Shown here one piece after another: positions 45,311-55,381 of a stretch of 64,000 nt of DNA. Source of the DNA: Clostridia bacterium (GTDB lineage Bacteria; Bacillota_A; Clostridia; TANB77; CAG-508); contig JAFVGB010000004.1 of assembly GCA_017475185.1 (NCBI GenBank), forward strand, positions 1 through 64,000. The letters run 5' to 3'. Position 1 is the stretch's first letter; every line of letters starts with the position of its first letter. The notes beneath the pieces are model-generated. The model was given only the letters and a program-made list of their open reading frames with translations, made no database searches and was not told the DNA's origin. Both the position numbers and the translations under genes were made by a program.

Positions 45311-45568
45311 TTACACTTTTCTATATACAAAAATAGCAATTGCCATACCAATAATGCTAGATATGTTTATTTTCAACATTAATGAAAACGTTAATTTTAC
45401 AATGCTTAAATCTAATTTTAATGGTTCAGATAAACCAAAACTCTCACCATATGCCAACCACCACAATGCATCAACTCTTGATGCTAGTTGACCTATAAGT
45501 CCCCCTATTACTAGCCCTGCTAGTATAAATACTATTAAAATCCATATATTTTTATCTCTTGTAGCCAT
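45311..45568 (-). CDS. DUF4321 family small membrane protein
   Basis: 85 aa with two membrane helices ('WILIVFILAGLVIGGLIGQLA' and 'ISSIIGMAIAIFVYRKV') separated by an amphipathic part containing 'LDLSIVKLTFSLMLKINI'. This matches the DUF4321 family found upstream of radC in Clostridia. GGAGG ribosome site. Function unknown. Confidence 0.8.
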   Translation of the reverse strand: MATRDKNIWILIVFILAGLVIGGLIGQLASRVDALWWLAYGESFGLSEPLKLDLSIVKLTFSLMLKINISSIIGMAIAIFVYRKV

Positions 45569-45678
45569 ACCCTATTCCTCCTATGTTATATTCTTTTGGT
45601 ATTATATCTTGAAAACCATATTTTTTCAATAGATTTCCTATTATTTTCCAAAAAGAATTTCTACAAAAGGATGTAAAT

Positions 45679-45715
45679 AAATCAGGAAATGAGGATGGTT
45701 CTTATTTCCTGATTT
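45679..45715 (-). terminator. Hairpin after the ZIP transporter gene
   Basis: 12-bp perfect stem AAATCAGGAAAT / ATTTCCTGATTT with a 13-base loop; the U-run is short (ATTTATTT). Confidence 0.6.
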
Positions 45716-45730
45716 TGCAATAAAAAATTA

Positions 45731-46471
45731 TCAAATGTTCAAGCTAAACATTCCTAAAATAAAGCCTGCAATATTACCAATAGTTGACAATTTTCCTTTA
45801 TATAAATTATTAGATTCAGGCATCAACTCTCCAGAAACTATATATAACATCGCACCAGCTGCAAAAGCTAAACATAATGCTATCACATTTTTAGAAATAC
45901 CACCAATTAAAGCTCCGAAAAAAGCTCCCAAACCCGTTGTTATTCCTGATAAAATAACAAAAAATATAACTTTCAAAGAATTCATTCCTCCATTTTTCAT
46001 TGGAACAGCCATTGAAATCCCTTCTGGTATATCATGCATAGCAATTGCAATTGCAAGAGAATAGCCTAATGTAATAGAGGCTTCAAAACCAGAGCCAATT
46101 GCCAATCCCTCAGGAAAATTATGAATAGCAAGCCCTATACTTACAATTATTCCTGTTTTTAATAAACCATCTTTTTTATCATTAAAATTCATTTTTTGAA
46201 ATCTTTTTTCAACAATTTTATCACAAAAAATCATTAGCATAACTCCAAATATTATACCAAATATTGTTGTACTAACATTTGATATTTCTAAAGCTTCAGG
46301 TATTAATTCAAAACATACAATTGCTGTCATTAAGCCTGATGCAACAGACAATACAAAACTTAAAAATCTATTTGAATTTTTCTTGAAAACTATACCAATA
46401 ATTCCTCCTAGTGTTGTACCAAATGTACCAAAAAATAACCCTAATAATGTTGTTTTTACTATATGTTCCAT
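45731..46471 (-). CDS. ZIP family metal transporter
   Basis: Divalent-metal importer (zinc or similar), 246 aa, eight predicted helices. 'HNFPEGLAIG' and 'MHDIPEGISMAVPM' are the metal-binding motifs of helices 4 and 5 of the ZIP family. Start ATG 46471 with AAAAGGGG; the longer reading frame runs through a hairpin. No metal-dependent operator recognised. The ribosome site is part of a terminator-like hairpin (separate entry). Confidence 0.92.
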   Translation of the reverse strand: MEHIVKTTLLGLFFGTFGTTLGGIIGIVFKKNSNRFLSFVLSVASGLMTAIVCFELIPEALEISNVSTTIFGIIFGVMLMIFCDKIVEKRFQKMNFNDKKDGLLKTGIIVSIGLAIHNFPEGLAIGSGFEASITLGYSLAIAIAMHDIPEGISMAVPMKNGGMNSLKVIFFVILSGITTGLGAFFGALIGGISKNVIALCLAFAAGAMLYIVSGELMPESNNLYKGKLSTIGNIAGFILGMFSLNI

Positions 46472-46527
46472 AAAAAAACCCCTTTTGAAATATTTATATA
46501 ACAATTCTATTTCAAAAGAGTTTTTTT
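46472..46527 (-). promoter_or_regulatory. Terminator-like hairpin overlapping the ZIP gene ribosome site
   Basis: 11-bp perfect stem CTTTTGAAATA / TATTTCAAAAG (46482-46492 with 46508-46518) flanked by seven T on both sides. On the minus strand the second arm runs into AAAAGGGG and TTTTTTT directly before the ATG, so a folded RNA would end transcription or hide the ribosome site. Confidence 0.6.
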
Positions 46528-46539
46528 ATGATTTCAATT

Positions 46540-47061
46540 TTAAAAGAAAAAGTATTTTACTATTAAAATAAATATTAGAACAACAATAACGATATATAAA
46601 TGATTATATAACCACATCAGCACTTTTCCAATATACGGAATTTTACCTGTGCTAACACCTTCAATTGTTGAAACATCCACTAATTCAGCATCTTCTATAT
46701 TATTATTATCACCCTTTGTTTGGTACATAACATTGCCTTTAATATTCATTTCTTTAACTATTCTATGAACAATTACACTAGAATCCCTTCTAAATGCTAT
46801 AATATCGCCAACATGAACATTCTCAGTTTCTTTAACTAAAACAACATCACCTATTTGTATTTCTGGAATCATGCTTCCTGATATAATAACAAATGCTTTT
46901 CTACCTAAAAATGAAGGAGTCTTATTAGGATTATTCACAGACTCGATTATTAAAACAGCATTTACAAATATTACAAGAAAGATAACTACATATTCAATTA
47001 TATTAATAATTTTTTTTAACTTACTTCTTTCAACTTTTTTCTCATTATCACTTTTTTTCAT
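46540..47061 (-). CDS. Signal peptidase I, SipW/archaeal-type (S26B)
   Basis: 173 aa with a helix at each end. 'AFVIISGSMIPEIQIGDVVLV' contains the catalytic serine (SGSM), 'VIVHRIV' the catalytic histidine that replaces lysine in the ER/SipW type, and 'YQTKGDNN' the conserved Asp segment. Active site complete. Immediately downstream of a second S26-like gene (11-base gap) that has lost the motif, so the two probably act together. Confidence 0.9.
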   Translation of the reverse strand: MKKSDNEKKVERSKLKKIINIIEYVVIFLVIFVNAVLIIESVNNPNKTPSFLGRKAFVIISGSMIPEIQIGDVVLVKETENVHVGDIIAFRRDSSVIVHRIVKEMNIKGNVMYQTKGDNNNIEDAELVDVSTIEGVSTGKIPYIGKVLMWLYNHLYIVIVVLIFILIVKYFFF

Positions 47062-47072
47062 AATTTATCCTC

Positions 47073-47660
47073 TTATTTTTTATCATTATTTTCATCTTCT
47101 TCTGAACTTTTAGCAATTTTAGTAATTTCTGCAGATTCATTTATTTCATTTTTGCTATTTTTCATTAATTTTTTTATTATGATAATTACACATATCATAA
47201 TCATCAGCATATTAAATGCTCCAATTGGACTTTTTATAAATAAAGCTATATTTCCAAAACCTTTTTGAACAGTTAAAACTTTTCCCATTATTTCTGCATT
47301 CTCAATAATTTCATTTGAAATCACATCATCTTCTTTAACAAAAATATTAGAGCCTTGTTCATTGTCTATTTTTATAACTTTTTTTATGAACATTTTATTA
47401 TCTCTTTTATAAATAATATTGTCATTTTCTTTTATCTTATTAATATTTATTTTTTTAGCAATAACTAAATCACCTAAAGTAGTATTTGCTTCTTTCGAAT
47501 CAGAAGACATTATATAAAATCGCAAATTGAAAAATCCCATTTTTTCTCCATGCATCATAGAATTTATACCTAATACTAAATATATAAATAAAATAATAGA
47601 TAACACAATAATACATACATTTTTAACTTTTTCAATCATTGCATCATTCTTCTTTTCCAT
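47073..47660 (-). CDS. Signal-peptidase-like protein without the catalytic motif
   Basis: 195 aa, two membrane helices ('NVCIIVLSIILFIYLVLGIN', 'AFNMLMIMICVIIIIKKLM') around an S26-like beta domain. 'RFYIMSSDSKEANTTLGDLVIAKKI' aligns with the SGSM...IGDVVLV motif of the neighbour, but SGSM is replaced by SSDS and no His/Lys dyad residue is visible. It is likely an inactive partner of the next gene. The acidic C-terminal tail (SSEEDENNDKK) is unusual. Confidence 0.65.
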   Translation of the reverse strand: MEKKNDAMIEKVKNVCIIVLSIILFIYLVLGINSMMHGEKMGFFNLRFYIMSSDSKEANTTLGDLVIAKKININKIKENDNIIYKRDNKMFIKKVIKIDNEQGSNIFVKEDDVISNEIIENAEIMGKVLTVQKGFGNIALFIKSPIGAFNMLMIMICVIIIIKKLMKNSKNEINESAEITKIAKSSEEDENNDKK

Positions 47661-47804
47661 ACATATCCTCCTTAAATTGTGTATATTTTATTTTTGATAT
47701 TATTTTTATTCTACTTACATATTTAGTATATATTTAAATTAAAATTAATTCAACTATAATATTTTTCTTTTTTTATTGCTTTTAAAATATAAGTAATAGA
47801 TAGA

Positions 47805-47836
47805 AAAAAACTTACTCTTTAATGAGTAAGTTTTTT
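47805..47836 (-). terminator. Terminator after tex
   Basis: Stem AAAACTTACTC / GAGTAAGTTTT with A- and T-runs on both sides. Confidence 0.9.
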
Positions 47837-47841
47837 AAATA

Positions 47842-49995
47842 TTAAATCTTCATACTTAATCCAACTTTTTGTCTTTCAGTATCTATTTTAATAACTTTAA
47901 CCTTTACAACATCTCCAACAGAAACAATATCAGATGGATTTTTAACAAATTTATCACTTAATTCAGATATATGTACTAGTCCATCATGTTTAACACCAAT
48001 ATCCACAAAAGCCCCAAAATCAATTACATTTCTTACTGTTCCAGTTAATATCATTCCCTCTTTTAAATCTTCGAATTTCAAAACATCACTACGTAAAATT
48101 GGCTTTGGCATTTCATCTCTCGGATCTCTTCCAGGTTTTGAAAGTTCATCAATAATATCTTTTAAAGTTAATTCTCCAACTTCTAATTCTTCAGATGTCT
48201 TCTTTACATTCAAAGCATTCAAATGTGCTTTAATTTCATTTAATTTATCTTTATCTATTAAATCAGATTTATCATACCCTATTTTCTTTAATAGTTTTTC
48301 AGCAACATCATAACTTTCAGGATGCACAGCTGTAATTTCTAATGGATTTTTTCCATCAAAAATACGAATAAATCCTGCACATTGTTCAAATGCAACTTTA
48401 CCTAATTTAGGCACTTTCAAAAGTTCTTTACGCTCTTTTAATTTGCCATTTTCATCTCTATATTTAACTATATTATTAGCAATTGTCTTATTAATTCCTG
48501 AAACATATGATAAAAGTGATGGTGTAGCTGTATTTACATCAACTCCTACCTTGTTAACTGCATCTTCCACAACTCCTGTAAGACTTTCCGTTAATCTTTT
48601 TTGATTAACATCATGCTGATATTGTCCAACACCAATTGCCTTAGGCTCTATTTTAACAAGTTCTGCCAAAGGATCTTGTAATCTTCTTGCAATTGAAATT
48701 GCACCTCTTAATGAAACATTTATATCCGGATATTCCTCTGTTGCTAGTTTTGATGCAGAATATACAGATGCACCAGCTTCACTTACAATTGCATAATATA
48801 TTTCCTTATCTAACTCGGAAATCATATTTGATACAAATGACTCAGATTCGCGTGAGGCTGTGCCATTTCCTATTGCAATCATGTTAACATCATATTTGTT
48901 AATTAACTTAACTAATTCTTTTTTTGCCCCTTCTACATCGTTTTGTGGCTCTGTTGGATATACAGTTGTTGTTGTAAGTAATTTTCCTGTCTCATCTATA
49001 ACTGCGATTTTACATCCAGTTCTATACGCAGGATCAAATCCCATAACTGTTAAACCTTTTAATGGGGCACCCAACAATAATTGTTTTGCGTTTTGTCCGA
49101 ATACTTTGATAGCCTGCTCTTCAGCTTTTTCTGTTAAATCTGAACGGATTTCTCTTTCTACTGAAGGTTCAATCAATCTTTTAAAACTATCTAAAATAGT
49201 ATCTCTTAATATTTGAGTATATTGATTTGATTCTCCATTTTTTATAATATCTTTTTCTATATATTGTAAAATTTGTTCCTCAGGTTTTTCCATTTTTACT
49301 TTTAGGAAATCTTCTTTTTCTCCTCTATTAATAGCCAAAATTCTATGGCTTGGAATTCTATTTACTTTTTCATTGAAATCGTAATACATTTCATAACTTG
49401 ATTTTACTTCTGGATCTCCTTTAGTAACTATCAAACCATCTCTATAACATAATCTTTTAATTTCTTTTCTATATTTTGCATTATCAGAAATGTTTTCTGC
49501 AATAATATCCATTGCTCCAGCTATTGCATCCTCAACTGTTTCTACACCTTTTTCACTATCAATAAAATCTTTGGCAATTTCATTAATATCTCTTTTATCT
49601 TCTTGAGCAAAAATTATTTCTGCTAATGGTTCTAATCCTTTTTCCTTTGCAACTGTTGCTCTTGTTCTTTTCTTTTGTTTATATGGTCTATAAATATCCT
49701 CTACTTCTGCTAAAATCTTTGCATTTTCAAGTGCTAAAATAATTTCATCTGTCAACTTTCCTTGTTCTTCAATCGAATTCTTTACTTCTTGTTTTCTAGT
49801 CTCCAAATTACGCAAATAATTTAATCTATCTCCCAAATCACGTAATTGTTCGTCACTTAACCCTCCAGTAACTTCCTTTCTGTAACGTGCAATGAATGGA
49901 ATAGTATTTCCCTCATCAATTAACTTAACCGTATTTTCAACTTGGCCATACTTAACACCTAATTCATCTGCAATAATTTGAATAATTTTTTCCAT
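47842..49995 (-). CDS. tex: Tex-like S1 RNA-binding protein
   Basis: 717 aa conserved nucleic-acid-binding factor. N-terminal helical Tex region 'NTIPFIARYRKEVTGGLSDEQLRDL', YqgF/RNase-H-like centre ('TVMGFDPAYRTGCKIAVID'), HhH region ('NTATPSLLSYVSGINKTIANNIV') and C-terminal S1 domain ('GMILTGTVRNVIDFGAFVDIGVKHDGLVHISELSD'). Full length. Ribosome site AGGAGG. Free-standing, with a terminator on each side. Confidence 0.96.
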   Translation of the reverse strand: MEKIIQIIADELGVKYGQVENTVKLIDEGNTIPFIARYRKEVTGGLSDEQLRDLGDRLNYLRNLETRKQEVKNSIEEQGKLTDEIILALENAKILAEVEDIYRPYKQKKRTRATVAKEKGLEPLAEIIFAQEDKRDINEIAKDFIDSEKGVETVEDAIAGAMDIIAENISDNAKYRKEIKRLCYRDGLIVTKGDPEVKSSYEMYYDFNEKVNRIPSHRILAINRGEKEDFLKVKMEKPEEQILQYIEKDIIKNGESNQYTQILRDTILDSFKRLIEPSVEREIRSDLTEKAEEQAIKVFGQNAKQLLLGAPLKGLTVMGFDPAYRTGCKIAVIDETGKLLTTTTVYPTEPQNDVEGAKKELVKLINKYDVNMIAIGNGTASRESESFVSNMISELDKEIYYAIVSEAGASVYSASKLATEEYPDINVSLRGAISIARRLQDPLAELVKIEPKAIGVGQYQHDVNQKRLTESLTGVVEDAVNKVGVDVNTATPSLLSYVSGINKTIANNIVKYRDENGKLKERKELLKVPKLGKVAFEQCAGFIRIFDGKNPLEITAVHPESYDVAEKLLKKIGYDKSDLIDKDKLNEIKAHLNALNVKKTSEELEVGELTLKDIIDELSKPGRDPRDEMPKPILRSDVLKFEDLKEGMILTGTVRNVIDFGAFVDIGVKHDGLVHISELSDKFVKNPSDIVSVGDVVKVKVIKIDTERQKVGLSMKI

Positions 49996-50097
49996 TTAAA
50001 TTCAATCCTCCTAACACGTCTTTGCAATTTTAATTAATTGTAATTTTAGCATTATTTGCAAAGCTCTTATACATGCATATCATATCATTATTAAGGC

Positions 50098-50124
50098 AAA
50101 AAAACAAGAGGCTAATGCCTCTTG
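50098..50124 (-). terminator. Terminator after the thioester/Cna_B surface-protein gene
   Basis: Stem CAAGAGGC / GCCTCTTG with loop TAAT and seven U on the minus strand. Confidence 0.88.
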
Positions 50125-50177
50125 CTTTATATAAAATGTTTAAAATATCTTTATCAAATTTCGCTTGTATTAATCTA

Positions 50178-53100
50178 TTAAGCTAAAACTTTTTTTCTGA
50201 TAACTACTATACCTAATGAAACAATTGCGATTGCAGCAACTGCAACACCTGTATACACTATTGGAGCACCTGTTCTAACAGCTAAGATTACTGGTGCATC
50301 ATCAATATCATCTTCACCTGGAACTTTATTGTTTGGTGTTGAATCAATATCTTTTGTTCCCCATTCATTGTAATCTTCACTTATTTCAGCAGTATTTGTT
50401 TTTAATCCTAAATTATTTGCTCCATTAATCCATGTTAATGTTACTGTTACATCTGCATATTCATCTGGTTGTAATAATTTGTTTTCTAATGCTCTAGTTA
50501 CTATTTTTCCGTCAACTTCTTTCCAATCTGGGTTATCAGCTGGTACAAATTTTAATCCTTCTGGAATATAATCTGAAATTTCTTTTGCATAACCTGCGAT
50601 TTCACCTTGGTTAAATACACGAATTGAATATTCAAATTTTACTTCAACATTATTAATATTTGTATTTTTTAAGTCAACTTTTACAACTGGTTCTGGGTTA
50701 TCCCATGGTCCATGATTTGTTTCAGTAACTGTTTTTTCACCTTTTTCGTATACTATAGCTTTAGTTACCCATTTTCTTAATGCTAAATCAAAATATCTAA
50801 CTCTAACTTTTTCTATATCTTGATCATCTTCTCCTTCATTCCATTCATTTGGAGTAGAATCTCTATCTGTAACTGTTTTTCCATTAGAATCAGTATCTTC
50901 TGTAATTTGGGCATAATTTGTTATAATTCTATCAGATTTTTCAGGTTCTACTATTTTAAATGAAACTTTTACATCTTTATAATCTAATTTATTATTTTTT
51001 GCATCAAATGCTTTAATTAAGTTAGATTCTCCATTTGCTTTAGATAAGTAATCAGTAACGATAACGTCAGCTTCTTCAACTTTATCTGTTACAACATATG
51101 ATTTATTATTATATGTAATAACATTTGCTTTATCAGCTTTTTCGCCATCTTTCATTTCTTTATATGCAACCCAACCATATTTAGCATTAATATTTGTTGG
51201 TTTACCTTCTTTATCATATTCACCTGGAATAAATACTGCTCCTTCAGGAATATCATCCATAACTTTAGAAGCATATCCATCCATTTCACCTTCGTTATAT
51301 ACTCTAATTGTATATGTAACTATATCAGTTGTATTAACTTCAAGTGGGTCTTTTGAATGATTATATGTTGCTGTTGTAGATTCACCACTAATTAATTTTG
51401 ATGTGTCAACTTTTGGTTCTCTACTATTAGCTATTTTTTCATTATTTATTTCTGTAATAAATTTACGTAATGATAAGTCAAATTCTTTTTTAGTATTTGG
51501 TACAACAATTGTAATTGTTGTATTTTCTTTATTTGTATAGAATTTAACATCTTTTCCATTAACTGTTGTATTTTTTTCATCTATTACAAATGTACTTCCA
51601 TTATGTTTTGTAGCTATTTTAACTGTAATTTCACCATTATATTTTTTATAGTTTGCTGGTGCTTTTGTTTCTTTAACTTTGTATTCATCAACTTGTTTAT
51701 CATTTTTAATTTGAACACCATTTAAAGCTGTAACTTCACCATTGTTATTTGTAGGTCCAACTTCTTTATCAACATTTGAACCTTTTATTGAGAAATATGC
51801 ACCTGCTAATTTTACATCCTCATTTGAACTGTCAACTTTTTTAATTATAACATTATATTTTCCAGTTAATACTTCAACAGTTTCAAAATCATCATCATCT
51901 TGAACACCTGGATAGTAATTTTTATCAACTACTACTTTTCCATCAGCATCTTTATATGTTCTTTCTTTAGCATTTTCATACCAATTATCTAAATCTAAAG
52001 CACCTTTAATTGTATCTTGAACTGAATCTCTATCTACTTTTCCAATTGCTTTAGCTTCTTTCCATATTACATTTCCTTCAGCATCTTTTTCTGTATATCC
52101 ATAGTTTGTTATTTCTGCACGGCTTGTAATATATGTTTTATCTGTATCATTAACTCTACAAATTATTTTTACTTCTTGATAATATTTATCTGTTACTTTA
52201 AAGTCTTTTTGTCCAATGAAATCTCTTAATGATTGAATATCTCTATTTCCGTTATAGTTAAGAACAATTACTTTGTCTCCTTCTTTAGCTGTTGTTGTAT
52301 ATTCTTTTGCACTTTCATCAGCTATTTTTATGAATGTTAATCCATCAGGAATATAATCTGTAATTGTTTTAGCAAATCCTAAGATTTCACCTTCGTTATA
52401 TACTCTAATTGTATATTCAACTTCTGAACCAACTGTAACACCAATACTATCTTTTATATGATAATATGAAGCTGTTCCTGTTTCTTCTAAGTTTTTGATA
52501 GATTGTTCATTGATTATTGGTTCTCTGCTTGGTGTAACATCTTTTCCATCTATTTTTGAAATATATTTACGTAATGCTAAATCAAATTCTTTTGATATAT
52601 TTGGTACGTAAACTTTAATTGTTGAACCTTCTAATTTGAATGAAGGATTTTTAACATTTTCTGATGATGTATATTTAAAATCAATTCCTTCTTCTTTTAA
52701 TATATATGCATTGTTTACTTTTGACATTTTTACATTTAAAGTAATAGTTCCATTAAATAAAGTAAAGTTTTCTGGTGCTTCTGTTTCTTTAATTGTATAT
52801 GTTCCAACTGTTGTGTCATCATTAACTTTAACATTTGAAGCAACAACTATTTTACCATTTGATGTAATAGCTTCTTTTCCGTTTACTTCAAATTTTGCAG
52901 GTGATATTACTAAATTATTATTTTCATCTACTTTATATAATTCAACATTATATTCGCCTGGTTTTGGTAATTCTTCATTTGGTACTGTAATTGTTATTGT
53001 AGCATCTTTTGATGAAACATTAACATTTGCACCACCAACAAATCCTTCTGTTGTTGTTTTTTCTTCATCGATTATGAATTTTTTATTTTCTTCTTTGAAG

Positions 53101-54509
53101 TTTACATTTACTTTCATTGTACCACTAAAAGCTGTATATCCTTCTGGTGCTTTTGTCTCAACAATTTCATATGTATCAACTTGATTTGCATTTTCAATAT
53201 TTTTTTCTTTTTCTATATCTAAGATACCATTTACAGTTTGTTTTTCATTTCCATTAACTTTGAATGTTGCTGGTGATTCTGTAATTACTGTTGTTCCGTC
53301 TTTTTTTGTCTTTTTCAAAATAACACTATATTTTCCTGATGCTGGAGTTATTACTATATCTTTAGTGTCACTTAAACTTGTAGCACCTACTGATTTTTCA
53401 ACACCCATTAAGTTTTGTTTATCTCCACCATCTACTACATATGCTTGTGTATATATTTTTGATGTAATATAATCCATTTTAAATGATACTTTTTTAACAT
53501 TATCTTTATATCCGTTTAAATTAATATAGAAACTTCCGTCATTATTTTTTTCTACAACTTCGCTTCCTGCTGTTACTGTTGAACCATCATTTTTAGTAAT
53601 TGTAACTTTAATTGGATATTGAGCTTTATCAGCACTACCAAAACTATAAGATGTTAATCTAACACCATTTGATTCTAAGTAATATGGTCCTACTTTATAT
53701 GTACTTTCATTAAATTTTGCATTATCTTTTTTTAATACAACATAATTTGTAATTGAATTTGAACTTTCTGTATTTGCCTTAGTGTCCGCAATTGCTGTTA
53801 AAGCATAAAATACATATTTTAAAGTTTTTTGTTCATCAGCTGACAAATTAGCTCCATCTAAATATTGATTTGGATTGCTTCTATATGTGCTTGATACTTT
53901 TGTACCTGCATTTTTTGTATATTTCCATAAAGCAATTTGCTCTACCACTTCAATTGCATTTTTGCTATAAGTTGTACCAATTTTTTTATCTTTTAAAGCA
54001 AAGATTTTTTGTGGAGTAACACCTGAACCATCAAAACCATATGTAGCAACTTTAGCTTTTACTGTATCTGATGTTAATAAGTTTGCTAAATTTATTAAAG
54101 CAACATTTTTAGCAACATTACTATTTAATCCATCTGATCCAGTTGTAGTTGATAAATACATATTGTTTATCAACCATCTTGCACAATTATATTGGCTAAA
54201 ATATTTTCCTGCACTTGGAATATCAATTGGATTACTATATGTTTTATAACTTAAATTTGCTTCTTCTTGAATACAGAATAAGTTATCATATCCAGTTGCA
54301 TTTCCATCTTTTTCAATTACTGTAATTCCTTGTCCTCCAACTGTAACTCCTGATTGATTAGCTTTAATGTTTACGTACTTACTAACCTCAGTAGCTTTGT
54401 TTTTTGGTATAAAAATTATACCTGCTGTTATTGCTGCAATTGCTAATACTATAACTGCAACTCTAAACTTAACATTTTTTAATAATAAAGACATTTTAAA
54501 TTTAAACAT
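50178..54509 (-). CDS. Large surface adhesin with thioester domain and Cna_B-type repeats
   Basis: 1443 aa. Signal anchor (~10-34). Residues ~60-260 look like a Cys-Gln thioester domain: 'NLFCIQEE' supplies the Cys (residue 79) and 'VVEQIALWKYT' the Gln. Then prealbumin/Cna_B modules ('GTYTIKETEAPENFTLFNG', 'DEYKVKETKAPANYKKYNG') alternating with three copies of a larger module beginning 'FDLALRKYISKI', 'FDLSLRKFITEI', 'FDLALRKWVTKA' and containing 'VTYTIRVYNEGE'. C-terminal 'RTGAPIVYTG', helix, 'IRKKVLA' anchor; no LPxTG. The E-T-x-A-P motifs suggest isopeptide bonds. Likely a covalently binding adhesin or fibre subunit. No in-frame CGG. Confidence 0.85.
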   Translation of the reverse strand: MFKFKMSLLLKNVKFRVAVIVLAIAAITAGIIFIPKNKATEVSKYVNIKANQSGVTVGGQGITVIEKDGNATGYDNLFCIQEEANLSYKTYSNPIDIPSAGKYFSQYNCARWLINNMYLSTTTGSDGLNSNVAKNVALINLANLLTSDTVKAKVATYGFDGSGVTPQKIFALKDKKIGTTYSKNAIEVVEQIALWKYTKNAGTKVSSTYRSNPNQYLDGANLSADEQKTLKYVFYALTAIADTKANTESSNSITNYVVLKKDNAKFNESTYKVGPYYLESNGVRLTSYSFGSADKAQYPIKVTITKNDGSTVTAGSEVVEKNNDGSFYINLNGYKDNVKKVSFKMDYITSKIYTQAYVVDGGDKQNLMGVEKSVGATSLSDTKDIVITPASGKYSVILKKTKKDGTTVITESPATFKVNGNEKQTVNGILDIEKEKNIENANQVDTYEIVETKAPEGYTAFSGTMKVNVNFKEENKKFIIDEEKTTTEGFVGGANVNVSSKDATITITVPNEELPKPGEYNVELYKVDENNNLVISPAKFEVNGKEAITSNGKIVVASNVKVNDDTTVGTYTIKETEAPENFTLFNGTITLNVKMSKVNNAYILKEEGIDFKYTSSENVKNPSFKLEGSTIKVYVPNISKEFDLALRKYISKIDGKDVTPSREPIINEQSIKNLEETGTASYYHIKDSIGVTVGSEVEYTIRVYNEGEILGFAKTITDYIPDGLTFIKIADESAKEYTTTAKEGDKVIVLNYNGNRDIQSLRDFIGQKDFKVTDKYYQEVKIICRVNDTDKTYITSRAEITNYGYTEKDAEGNVIWKEAKAIGKVDRDSVQDTIKGALDLDNWYENAKERTYKDADGKVVVDKNYYPGVQDDDDFETVEVLTGKYNVIIKKVDSSNEDVKLAGAYFSIKGSNVDKEVGPTNNNGEVTALNGVQIKNDKQVDEYKVKETKAPANYKKYNGEITVKIATKHNGSTFVIDEKNTTVNGKDVKFYTNKENTTITIVVPNTKKEFDLSLRKFITEINNEKIANSREPKVDTSKLISGESTTATYNHSKDPLEVNTTDIVTYTIRVYNEGEMDGYASKVMDDIPEGAVFIPGEYDKEGKPTNINAKYGWVAYKEMKDGEKADKANVITYNNKSYVVTDKVEEADVIVTDYLSKANGESNLIKAFDAKNNKLDYKDVKVSFKIVEPEKSDRIITNYAQITEDTDSNGKTVTDRDSTPNEWNEGEDDQDIEKVRVRYFDLALRKWVTKAIVYEKGEKTVTETNHGPWDNPEPVVKVDLKNTNINNVEVKFEYSIRVFNQGEIAGYAKEISDYIPEGLKFVPADNPDWKEVDGKIVTRALENKLLQPDEYADVTVTLTWINGANNLGLKTNTAEISEDYNEWGTKDIDSTPNNKVPGEDDIDDAPVILAVRTGAPIVYTGVAVAAIAIVSLGIVVIRKKVLA

Positions 54510-54694
54510 TATTTTACATCCTCCTTATAAACTTTTGTAATATCTTTAAATTGTATTTAAAAACAAATTAAAACATACATGTTTTTGTATGTTTATCCCT
54601 TTCCTTTTATCTTATGTATACTATACCGATAGTTCAGTACTTTTTTATTATAGCACATTTTTTGAAAAAAATCAACATTTTTTCCATTTTATGC

Positions 54695-54735
54695 AAAAAA
54701 AGATGCCAAATTTTTAGCGATTTTGGCATCTTTTT
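54695..54735 (-). terminator. Terminator after rubrerythrin
   Basis: Stem AAAAGATGCCAAA / TTTGGCATCTTTT with a 10-base loop and U-run. The 240-base gap around it also holds the upstream region of the surface-protein gene. Confidence 0.88.
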
Positions 54736-54752
54736 ATATAATTTATTGATTT

Positions 54753-55295
54753 TTAATAATTTTCAGCTTTAACTTCAAAATAAGATTTAGGATGATTGCA
54801 TACAGGGCAAACTTCAGGAGCTTGTTTTCCTATAACAATATGTCCGCAATTTCTACATTTCCAAATTGCATCTCCATCTTTGCTAAATACTAGCCCACCT
54901 TCAATGTTTTCTAATAATTTTTTATATCTAGCTTCATGTTCTCTTTCAATCTTTCCAACAGCTTCAAATAAATAAGCAATATGATCAAAACCTTCCTCTT
55001 TTGCTTCTTTAGCCATTCTGTCATACATATCTGTCCATTCATAATTTTCTCCATTTGCAGCATCTTCTAAATTTTGTGTTGTTGTTGGAACTTCACCATC
55101 ATGTAATAATTTAAACCAAATTTTTGCATGCTCTTTTTCATTGTCTGCTGTTTCTTGAAAAATAGCAGCTATTTGTTCATAACCTTCTTTTTTTGCTTTA
55201 CTTGCATAATATGTGTACTTATTTCTAGCTTGTGATTCTCCTGCAAATGCATCCATTAAATTTTTTTCTGTTTTTGTACCTTTTAAATCTGGCAT
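54753..55295 (-). CDS. rbr: Rubrerythrin
   Basis: Non-haem di-iron peroxidase of anaerobes, 180 aa. N-terminal ferritin-like domain ('ESQARNKYTYYASKAKKEGYEQIAAIFQETADNEKEHAK', 'GKIEREHEARY' supply iron ligands) and C-terminal rubredoxin domain 'WKCRNCGHI' / 'CPVCNHPKSYF'. Start ATG 55295 with AGGAGG; the longer frame lacks support. Its presence argues for an anaerobe. Confidence 0.95.
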   Translation of the reverse strand: MPDLKGTKTEKNLMDAFAGESQARNKYTYYASKAKKEGYEQIAAIFQETADNEKEHAKIWFKLLHDGEVPTTTQNLEDAANGENYEWTDMYDRMAKEAKEEGFDHIAYLFEAVGKIEREHEARYKKLLENIEGGLVFSKDGDAIWKCRNCGHIVIGKQAPEVCPVCNHPKSYFEVKAENY

Positions 55296-55381
55296 AATAT
55301 GACCTCCTAAATTAATTTTATTCATTATAACATATTTTATCATAAAATCAAGATTTTATAAGTAAAATAAGATTAATAATA

